Below, piece after piece: positions 54,640-64,000 of a stretch of DNA of 64,000 bases. The position numbers and the translations under genes were made by a program. Position 1 is the stretch's first letter; every line of letters starts with the position of its first letter. The DNA lies in assembly GCA_022749755.1 (NCBI GenBank), contig CM040451.1, positions 11,049,871-11,113,870 on the forward strand, in the 5' to 3' direction. The DNA comes from Azadirachta indica. Its lineage: Eukaryota > Streptophyta > Magnoliopsida > Sapindales > Meliaceae. The notes under the pieces are model-generated. The model was not told the DNA's origin. It saw only the letters and a list, made by a program, of their open reading frames with translations, and did no database searches.

Positions 54640-54978
54640 AGCGTCATGATTTAACTTTTTTATTAATTAAAAATTTTTTTTAACGATAAAAATTATTTTT
54701 AAAGCTTTTTATCCATTTTATTAGCACTAGAGACGAATTTTAGAAATTAAAAAAGTCGTTTCCTTTCTATTAGAAAAAATCAAAATTTTAACTTTTAACG
54801 ATAGAATTTTTTAAATTTTTTTAATAAATAAAATTGTTTAAAATAATTTTATATTATTTTTTTAAAACAGAACAATAAAAATTTGTCTACAAATTTTATT
54901 AAAAATTATTTGTGACAATTAAATAATTAATAAATTTTTATTAAAAATTTTATTTAAAAAGTTATAATAAAGAGACCA
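54640..54978 (-). repeat. AT-rich dispersed repeat, copy 2
   Basis: The reverse complement shares ordered blocks with 1157-1545 (see copy 1). Orientation is opposite; divergence is clear, so both insertions are old. Confidence 0.45.
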
Positions 54979-57192
54979 TATTCCTATTATATTTTAATTC
55001 TTCTTCCTCTCCCACGTGTCTTTAATATTCTAATACATTTTTATGTATATAAATTTAAAAAATCAAAACCAGTTTTAATACGAATATATAATATGAAAGA
55101 GAAAATAAAAAAGAAAATTATAAATGGGTGTTTATTTTTTTTTATTTTTAAAATATATTTTCAGTCAATTTCTCAATATTTTTTTTCTGAAAAATCCTAT
55201 ATCATGAATAGGAAACCCCCAAGCAAAGTTGTTATAATTGCAAGGTAATTATAACACTTAGAATTCTATGCATGCATCATTAAAAGATGAACTTAGGAAT
55301 TTTGTCAAGGCTCTGTGGCACATTTTTTTAATCTTTTTCATTACACTGATTAATTTTTTTTTTTTAAAATTTATAATATATATTTTTAACATAATAAAAA
55401 TTTTATGCCATGATATACAATTAAAAAAATTTGGAAACAAAGGTTGTACTATAGCATGACTATACTAGAGGCAAAATTGTGATGTGGGTTTATGGAAAAT
55501 TAGGAAACCTTACTTTGCAAAGGAGAAGGAATTTTCCAACAAAAATTAAGGATATATATTTTTGGGCTATCTTTATATTAAGAGTGGCAGCCGATGAATG
55601 CCGGTCTGTTAGCTTCTCAACAACTATACAATGTCAACCCCACATATGAATTAAATTAAAATGGAGAGAGTGGTCACAAATATGTACAAAGACCAAAAAA
55701 AAAAAAAAAGAAAAAAAAAAAGTCACCGAATTTCCAGCTAAGTAAGGGAATTAGATAGCTGTCTCATGGTTGGCTTATCATCAATTTCATGCTCATGCTG
55801 CTGAAAGATCGTAGGTTATCACGCATAATTAATTAATTTGTATTGATTTTGGCTGATGTGGGGGTGCTTTCATTTGTGTGAAAACAATTTACATCATGAT
55901 CGTTACACTCTTTTAAAAAATTTTCAGGATCTGGATGCTATCATTATCTCCTTTTCATAAAACAAAAATACCCGTAGCTAGTGCAAGATGCTTGGTATCT
56001 TCTTTAATTTACAAAGCTATGGGACCAATGAAAATAAAATACATTATTTAATGTCTTTATTGAGATTTGCTTTTGACAACGGTGAGATCGTCCCAAAGAC
56101 AAGTAATTCTTTGAAACATCAAATATACATCCGTAGAGTTAGAGAGCGATGTGTGGAACTCTTAATTACCTACATTTTTAAATTCAGCTGATTTTAAATA
56201 ATTGGGTTTGTTTTAAACTACATTCATGATCATTTTTCAAAGATATAGTGATGAGCAATCACAAACTCGCAATGAATTGATGATATATCAATGATAAGTG
56301 ATAAATTGTTTAATGAAGGGCAGGTACAAGTACAACTGCTAGCTAGGTGTTCATGTGACTTCTGAAAAGGGAGAGGTTAGTACTTTCTCTTTACTTGGCA
56401 GCTGCTTTTGGCCCAGAAGAATTCATTAGGCTAACAGCGTGGCCGATAATAGCAGCGGGCTAGAGATTTCTGTCTACTTCACAGTTAAAAGGCTGAGCAA
56501 TATCTTCTTCATTTTCATTGAACTTGCCTACATGCTTACTTCTACCAATTGAAAACCTCTACTTTTTCTGCTGCCATAAATTCAACGGATATGCCCACAA
56601 TGTCCTTTTACAATTTGTCCTTACTCAATGATGGAGTTTCTCCTTGGCAGCTGTAATGGAAATTAACTCACAATTGTAATTAATTTTCATCAATGAAAGC
56701 GGTCGGGATGAAATAATTGAACGAAATCATTTCTGCGGAGGAAAAATACCCACGGCAACAACTAGAAAAAGGGACCTTCAACTACCCCAAAATCACAATT
56801 TCAACACAAAAATCACTTCACTTCATCTCTCAAATCTAAGAACTTCTGTTTGTTTTGGCATGAAACTAGAGAGTTGATTTCCCCATCATATGTGGCCACG
56901 TGGGCCAAATACTGGGATGCCCTATCAAAGAGCATGTGCAAAGCCTCATCATCTTTGGCTGGCTTGAATTTTGATTCATTTCATGTCCAGTTCAGCTTCT
57001 TCAACCGGACAAAACTTACATGACAACCCACGTTCCTGCAACATCTTCTTCTACTTAAAAAGTGTTTACTTTCATCTTATTATTATTCGTAGATTATTGT
57101 TCAAGCAAATAACAATTTTCACTTGGTAAAACCATCTTAGATCATGCAATATTTCTGATTCTTTCATTTCTGTCTCTTTCTTCTCTGTTTCA

Positions 57193-60100
57193 ATGGAATC
57201 AGCAGCTCTATTAGATTATGCACTCTTTCAACTCACCCCAACTAGAACAAGGTATGTTGTGAACAATGTTGGAGTTTCTGAGTTGTATTTCACTCTTTAT
57301 GACACATTAATTGAGACTTAGTTTCTTTTTTTGCTTGTTTGTTTGGTGTGTAAAGATTTGAACTTGTGCTGTTCTATGGACGAGATAGTGAGAAATTAGC
57401 TTCTGGGCTCTTTGAACCATTCATTTCCCATCTTAAATTTGCAAGAGATGAGATTTCCAAAGGTGGGTACTCCATTACTCTTCGTCCACCAAGCCATGAT
57501 GCTTCCTGGTTCACCAAAGCTACTTTCGAGAGGTAATGTGAAGTTCTTTTATATTTTCTCTCTCCTTCCTTTTATTAAATTTGGAGATTACCCGTTTCTC
57601 TTGATGTATAAATCGACAAAATTCTCAATTTCTTTGTGAATTTGACGATCATGTGAAATTATTTTGACTGTTGCATAATGTTTCTAAACTTTTGACCAAT
57701 TCTTGAATCTGTCCATATCTTACATTTTCTGAACGTTTTGAATTTATCTTGGTATATGATTGTGGTTTGAAATTCCTCAAATTACTTCTCGCCTCATCAT
57801 TCACATATGAATATTGGGTACATTTGCAGATAATTTTAAGTCAAACCAATTCATAAATCCAGGATTTATCAGTGAATTGCTGAATCAGCTGGAAATTGAG
57901 TGATTTGTTTTAGTCCGGGTAGTTTTCTGGGGGTTAAAAAATAACGCTACACTCTAATTTTACTGCATCAATTATTTTGGTTTAGTTGATTGTGTATAGA
58001 ATTTAAAGAAGAAAGCTTGTCTCGACTGTAATATACCTTGTATTCAGCTTAAAGAAGGAAATGGAATTGAAAAGATAACTTCCAGCTGATGTTTCCCTGT
58101 TAACTTTCGCAGATTTGTTCGCTTTGTTAGCACACCAGCAGTGCTTGAGAGGTTTGTCAGCATTGAAAAAGAAATTTTGCAGATCGAGGTATCAATTCAA
58201 GCTAATGAACTGTCAAACACCAATACACCAGGTCAAATGGAGCAAGGTCTGCTGACATAAAACTGTTATTAGCTAAATTTGCATTTGTTTTGAAATTGCT
58301 TTACCAGCTCATTTAGACCATTGCTCCTCTCAAGGGTTGTGATTTTGCTTTACCTTTTGTTCAATCAGGAAGTGGGGCAGCTGCCGATGGTAATACAAGG
58401 AAGTCAACAGAGTCCTCCAAGGTATTCCAATTATCAACATTTATAAACTAGTGGGATTTTTGTCAAAAATTCATGTTCCCTTTGGTTTTTCCTCCAGCTG
58501 AAAGGTGATTTTGAAAGAGAAAACGATTCTGTACAAGAAGAAAACTCCAAGTAATTCATCTTTATCTTTTTGAGTGATGCATTTGGTGAATGTGTTGGTT
58601 TACACCTACTCCATCAAGTATCATTATAATTGATTGTTCAGTTGTTTGAATGACCAGGATTCAACTTCAACGTCTACTGGAAACTCGAAGAGCATTGCTG
58701 CGTAGAGAGCAGGCAATGGCTTTTGCATGTGGGCTTGTTGCTGGATTCGATATGGACAACATAGATGATCTCATTTCCTTTGCAGATGCATATGGAGCTT
58801 TGCGGTTAAGGTCTGAATTGTTAAAAACTCTGGAGTTGTGGAACTCTTTAGTTTACTCAGTATGGTATTCCATTTTCATTAAAAGAATGAATGCTTGTTA
58901 TACTGGATAAAAAGTTGTGCTAAGATGTGAAATGTTGAGCCTGCATTAGTCTTAAAATCATGGGTTAATTATTTGCAGGGAAGCGTGCATAAATTTTAAG
59001 GAATTATGCAAAAAGAAGCTTGGAGATGGTCTTTGGATGGAAAGAATTAGCAGCAATGGAGGCATACTCCCCAGCAGAACTGTCATTTTCGGGAACATCA
59101 GGCATTGTACTTACGAATGAAACCAGTGTCCCCAATCAAAATGTTTTGCTAAATTTTACCAATAATCTTGCTCCAAATGAATCCTCGGATGTGTCAAAAT
59201 CTGACTCCACTGCAAGTAATGCAAGTTCAGATGGCAAAAAAGGTATTTCATATATTTTCCATTCTTTTTTCCTTCTTGCTTATCTGTTGCACGTGCAAAA
59301 GGGAAGTCAAAGCACGTGGAATATGTCGAATGCTAGCCCAAGTGTCACTAAAATATGTAATCTACTCACGTTCAATTGTGAAATATAAACTATAGTTCTC
59401 TTGAATTAGATTTCTCAGTTGGGCAAGTGCATCAGCTTGTACTTACTGGCAGCAACTATAAAAAATTTGTGCAATGAACATTTGGCTATCCTCTGATGTC
59501 AAGAGAATGAATGTGCAGATGATAACTCGGCAAAAGTTCAAGTTCCAATAACTTGGCAAACCCAGTTACCTCCGTATATGTATGGTTTTCAAGGCCCTAT
59601 TCATCAAATGCCTCCATATCAAGGATATCCTTTTCCTCCAATGCATCCTCACTATGCAGGCAATATGCAGTGGCCTCCTAATATGAAAGAAGCCAATTAT
59701 CATAGGAACCAGAAGTTATCTTGGGAAAGGAAGGATAAATTTCACAACGGGAAAGGTTCTGAATACTCAGGGGAAGATGGCCAAACTGAATCTAGTAATT
59801 CTGACTCTGGAAGTGACTCGGATTCAAACATACAGCAAGACAAGAAGCATTCTTCAGTAGAGAATCCAACCAAGAAAAAGCATAGGAAGAAGTCCTCCAA
59901 AACAGTTGTCATTCGTAATATTAATTACATTACTCCTAAGAGGAGAAATGGAGGCTCTGATGAATCTTCTTCAGAAGAGGATGAGTTCATTGATGAAGAC
60001 TCCCTCAAGAAGAAGGTTGATGACGCAGTTGGATTATTGAAGAAATCCAAAAAGGGAAACCATAAAAGCAGAGATGCTAACAGGAGCATTCATGTTGCAA

Positions 60101-61532
60101 ATGGATCAAATGATGCCAGTGATCAGGATTTTGATGATAATTCTGTTTCAGATTCATCTAAGAAAGGAAAGGCAAATGATAACTGGGATGCCTTCCAGAA
60201 CCTTCTCATGAGAGATAAGGAAGAAAATGCTAACCGGGTTGAAACATCGCGCCACACGGATGTTCAGGATGAACATTTAATAATCAGAAGCTCTGAAGGT
60301 GGAATTTCTTCCACAACCTGCCGTGCTGTGGATCTGGGGTCAGAAAAAGCTCCAAAGCAACAACAGATTGCTGCTGACTCCTTTGTAGTAACTAACAGGG
60401 AGGGGAGTAGTGAAGGTAGATTTAAGTTGGAAGATTTTGAAAATGGAGAGAACTGTCGTCCAGTATTGAAAAGAGTGGATTATACAGATGCAGATTTGTT
60501 ATTTTCAGGTAGATCAGAAGAATCAAGTCCTGGCCTTGGGGATATTGTATGTGGTTGTGCTGCCCAATCATCCACAATTAAGACAGCAAAAGGAGAAGAT
60601 TGGTTTGTTGTCAATCACACTGAGAAACCAGAAAATCAGAAAGCAATTAATGATCAAACACTCTTTGATGGTGACTGTATTTTAGGAGGGAACCAATTCA
60701 CCCCTGAGAAACACAGGAAAGACATACTTGTTGACGATTCGATCATGGTACAAGATCGAGGAGCAGCTGATGATGTATATGATTCCCCATGGAGAACAGA
60801 TATAAGCATGGTTGTTGACCTAACTTCAGCCACCAGCCATGGAGATGGTGCTGCAAATGGTTTGCAGGATAAGCATGAACTATATGAACCAGATGACCTT
60901 TGTATGGTACTTGAAAGAGAATCTCAAGTTCAATCTGTCAGTGATTCTTGGAGTATGGGTTATGCAGTTGATATATCACTCGAAGAAGCTAGTAAGAGGT
61001 GCTCAGGTGCTGAAGATGAGAAACTTCCTTCAAATTCTGAGGACAACATTGTCAAAAAGAATGAAGTTACTGCCAAGAAAGATCAAAGAAAAGAAGCAAG
61101 GTCTAAAGTTCCACGTGGATCCATCGGGACGAGCAAACCTGAGATGATTTCTAGGACTAGGAAACCATCATTTGTCAGCAGGCCTACAGTTCAGAAGAGC
61201 AAGTTAGAGAAGGTAGTGATTACTGATTAGTATTTAGCTGCATAACGGGAATTTCCTTTTTATCTATTACCCTTCTGCAATTTGAATTCCCTTATAACTT
61301 AATAAAACATGCCTGTAAGCAGGAAGAAGAGATGCGGAAAAAGATGGAAGAACTATTAATTCAACGGCAAAAAAGAATTGCGGAGAGAACTGCAGCTAAC
61401 TGTATTGCTTCAGCAGCATCCAAGAAATCTCCGTTACAAAGTAAAACAGCTAAAGGTCCCGTCAAGAACAGTACTCATTCTGCAACTCGGGAGACAAACA
61501 GGATTGGTTCTGTCAAAATCAGGGCAACATAA
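57193..61532 (+). CDS. COP1-interacting protein 7-like protein, apparent one-base frameshift
   Basis: Nine exons: 57193-57251, 57356-57532, 58113-58246, 58369-58421, 58499-58551, 58658-58810, 58979-59242, 59519-61212, 61323-61532; about 930 residues if read through. The N-terminus ([20 protein letters not shown], then FELVLFYG.. and [13 protein letters not shown]) and the later block [19 protein letters not shown] are characteristic of plant CIP7-like proteins. The middle is acidic and Ser-rich. A basic cluster (KKKHRKK) followed by VVIRNINYI, conserved in this family, suggests a nuclear role. CIP7 itself is a light-signalling partner of COP1; function here is inferred by family only. In exon 7 the frame from the natural acceptor reads LGDGLWME and then breaks. 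[10 protein letters not shown] and everything downstream lie in another frame, as if one A in GGAAAG (59041-59043) were extra. It could be a true lesion, a sequence error, or be bypassed by an acceptor at 58999-59000. Confidence 0.85.
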
Positions 61533-64000
61533 GAAAAATTGCTCAAAAGGTGAATGGTATTGCAATACTCTATTATTGTTTCACACAAGAAACTCTTCTG
61601 CGGAGGTATACTAAAGATTGTTCCATTGTGTGCAATGTGCTTCAACATTTTGTATATTTATTTGCTTAGATATTTGTTCATGTTTTTTCCTGATTCGTTT
61701 TCTACTTTGGCATAATCTGGTTGTGCCAAACGGTATATTTATTATTTGTAATTTTTACAATAATTAAAAATAAAATAAGTATATTCACAGTGTCTCATTG
61801 GCATGTGTCCTGATTGCCTCTGCTTTTTGTATTTAGTCACAGGTAAGGTTAAAATTAATAAGCGAACAAGCAAGCATACACCTTTATCTTATTTACCTTT
61901 TTAAATATAACAAAAACTAAACAAGAAATTTTCACTAGTTGGTTTCGGGCCACAACACAGAACCTCGACATTGCCCGAATATTTTTCGAAAGTGGTGCTG
62001 AAAGGACCCCGTGTATATTCTGATTACACTCCGTTCCTGAACATGGTTCAATCCTTCTACTGGATAAAAGGCGTATTTAGGAATCATGGGGGCCGCATTT
62101 AGCATCATTCGATTTTTGATGTCCGTAAGATTTAGAAGCCCTAAACCTACCTACCTCACTAAATGTAAATTAAGAAATATAATTAAATTAATCCTAAAAA
62201 GAAACAGAAGCTTCGGCATTGGGTTTTAAGCTGTTTACCAAAAAGAGTTTTTTTCTAAAAAAGAGAGAGGAGAAAAAAGAGGCGTACATAAACCCTATGA
62301 GAAAAAGAACTGCTAATAAATAAATATATAAAACATATATATATATATATATATTTAAAAAAAGGATGCCTGCTGGGTATTGGGAACCAACAGCATGAGT
62401 CACGGAGCATTCCATTCAGGAATTGATAGTGTACATTTGGCTGTTTTATTTCCAGAGTGCTTACATTTTATGTTCTTGACATGCCTACCATAATACAAAT
62501 TATGCTAATTAAATTTTTTTCCGCCAATTTTTCTAATAATTGTCTCTGATTAATATTTTTCAGGCACCCAGAATTCAACCATAATGAATGGACAAAGTCC
62601 AAATTGCTTACATAATTATTTGTATAAAATCATAAATTGTTTTTAAAAAATTGTAGATACAGAAGGTTACTTCCAAGAAAACCTAATGGTACCATTTCAA
62701 AGTTAAAAAATGCAACATGTGTTGTCAATGTAATATTGGCTTATTTATTTAATATATTATGCAAATATTATAGAATTTATTCAGAATATCTGAAGACTTT
62801 TCTTTTTTTTTTTAAAAAAAAATAAAAAAAGAAAGAAAAGAAAAAAGAAAATTGGGTATTAGGTAAGATTAGACAAATTCAGAGAACAGTTGAATAGTTC
62901 TAAATTTCAGGCAACAATAAAGATATATGTAAGAAAAATTCTAGAAAATTTTGTTAAAGTGACAGGTAATAGAAAATCAACCAGCCACTTCTTTCTTACA
63001 CAAGAGATGAGTATAAGCTAATATTAGTCCTGTAAATAAGGGTTGGTTTAGTAAGCAATTGAAAACTTACCGAAAATAATTGCAGACAGTAAACCAGAAA
63101 TGTAACGAACTAACTGGCAACAAGACAGGAACTACAACTCTTGACGCGCTTCTGCTGGCCTTAAAAAGCCTTGCTTCTGTTTTCCTCGTTGGCTTCTCTC
63201 TGTCAAAGAGAAAGTTCCAGATTATGTTATAGACAATTTTTCTTTTTTGACCAATTAGGAGTTGCAATAAGCTGAATGCTCTGCACGTAATTGTATTTAT
63301 AAGCAAGCATATATCAATGTGAATTTTTTACCCGTCCCTTCTTGTTTATTGCAGACTATTTTTCAACATTTCTGTTGACATTCTCAGCTACGCCAACTCC
63401 TGTGTAATAAAAAAAAAAGGGGAAACAAACACCAAAAACCAAAAACCAAAAAAAAAAAAAAGGAAAAAGAAAACAAAAAAAAAAGGGAGAAATTCATAAA
63501 CATCATATAAAGACTTGGCATTGCAGATATAAGCTATGGCAACAGCAAGATTCTGCGGTTTGTCTCCATTGCTGTTTGGTAGAAAGCACGGAAAATTTGA
63601 GGTATAATTCTAAACACAACTGCATGCATAATAAAATTCTGTAGCATCTTGTGAATAGAATTGGAAGTTATGCATTGACAAAACAACACCACAAAGCAGT
63701 GTTGCTCACAATAATGTCAGCAATATTGGCCGCTAGATCATTTCTCAGCATTCTGTTTACATTTAGATTCAATCTTCTCCTGCTTCTTGGTATAAACAAG
63801 AACATGCTATCTGAAATTGATAAGCTTCCAAGAAAATTATCATAAATTTCAACAGTGTTTCCCTTGCTTCTTTTTCTACAAAAATTTTGTTCCTTGATTT
63901 ATTAAGGTTTGCTGTTTAGTTTTCTTCAGTTTCTATTTTTTGTTTTTTTAAAATGTAAGGGAGTGGGAAAAGCACAAAACATATATTTTTTTACTCCAGA
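61533..64000. other. 3' flank, no confident gene
   Basis: CIP7-like 3' UTR, then AT-rich DNA with (AT)n near 62336 and poly-A/poly-T patches (62800-62850, 63400-63485). Bases 61940-62160 are less AT-rich but yield nothing recognisable. A possible small first exon is listed separately. Confidence 0.5.
63536..63601 (+). CDS. possible first coding exon of a further gene
   Basis: After a good acceptor (CATTGCAG at 63519-63526) an ATG opens 22 codons (MATARFCGLSPLLFGRKHGKFE is 22 residues: the first ten are MATARFCGLS). These end exactly at GAG followed by GTATAA, a usable donor. An in-frame stop sits just upstream of the ATG. The Ser/Arg/Ala-containing start is organelle-transit-like, but no family is recognised and no partner exon was found in the remaining 400 bases. 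Confidence 0.2.

Larger units (their letters stand above)
52030..57192. other. about 5.2 kb intergenic
   Basis: TIR promoter at the left; AT-rich DNA with (AAT)n near 53310, (AATAT)8 and a dispersed-repeat copy (54640-54978). Poly-A runs lie near 55697-55720. The last few hundred bases are probably the promoter and 5' UTR of the CIP7-like gene. No gene is recognised. Confidence 0.5.

Noticed and set aside
59020..59388. Independent small gene within the CIP7-like locus
   Set aside because: Its residues [10 protein letters not shown] and onward continue the CIP7-like protein; it appears separate only because of the one-base frameshift and read-through of a donor at 59243.

Overview
The window is nuclear DNA from a flowering plant, almost certainly a eudicot. 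It has AT-rich intergenic DNA full of (AT)n, (ATT)n and similar microsatellites. Genes carry many short GT-AG introns, there is one nuclear-type tRNA gene, and the protein families are plant-specific (NAC factor, TPS-e/f terpene synthase, TIR-only protein, COP1-interacting-protein-7-like protein). The species cannot be fixed from the sequence; a rosid is plausible.

Layout, left to right: the 5' part of a GID8/LisH-CTLH gene (minus strand, running off the left edge); a 12-exon SNF2/RING helicase gene of the EDA16/FRG type (plus, 3973-12377); tRNA-Gln(CTG) at 13288-13359; an intronless monoacylglycerol-lipase/caffeoylshikimate-esterase-like gene (minus, 13751-14707); about 6 kb without a recognised gene; a 10-exon serine carboxypeptidase-like gene (plus, 20786-24391); a decayed terpene synthase fragment; a 12-exon terpene synthase of the geranyllinalool synthase type (minus, 25787-31867) with a foldback transposon in intron 3; about 7.6 kb of repeat-bearing intergenic DNA; a 3-exon NAC gene (minus, 39508-40793); a disabled GH27 alpha-galactosidase gene (minus, 46214-49617); a 2-exon TIR-only gene (minus, 51316-52029); and a 9-exon COP1-interacting-protein-7-like gene (plus, 57193-61532) that appears to carry a one-base frameshift. 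For every multi-exon gene called intact, exon phases were summed and the reading frame closes at the final stop.

The main biological message is conserved gene order. From memory, Arabidopsis At1g61105-At1g61150 (TIR, NAC025, TPS04/GES, SCPL32, EDA16, LisH protein) and its duplicate At1g11080-At1g11110 (SCPL31, MAGL1, FRG5, LisH protein) contain the same families in the same order. The window looks like an unfractionated version of that ancestral block. This supports ortholog-level names, in particular geranyllinalool synthase for the terpene synthase (precursor step of the herbivore-induced volatile TMTT). The genes do not otherwise form an evident pathway; it is a neighbourhood held by descent, not an operon or an obvious metabolic cluster.

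Beyond the genes, the clearest non-standard items are: a multiply-lesioned alpha-galactosidase pseudogene; an in-frame Pro-Leu microsatellite at the terpene synthase C-terminus; a 1.4-kb foldback element in its third intron; a stop-bearing copy of its last exon next door; and a poly(A)-only insertion flanked by a 19-20 bp target-site duplication. No wholly new biological system was recognised.
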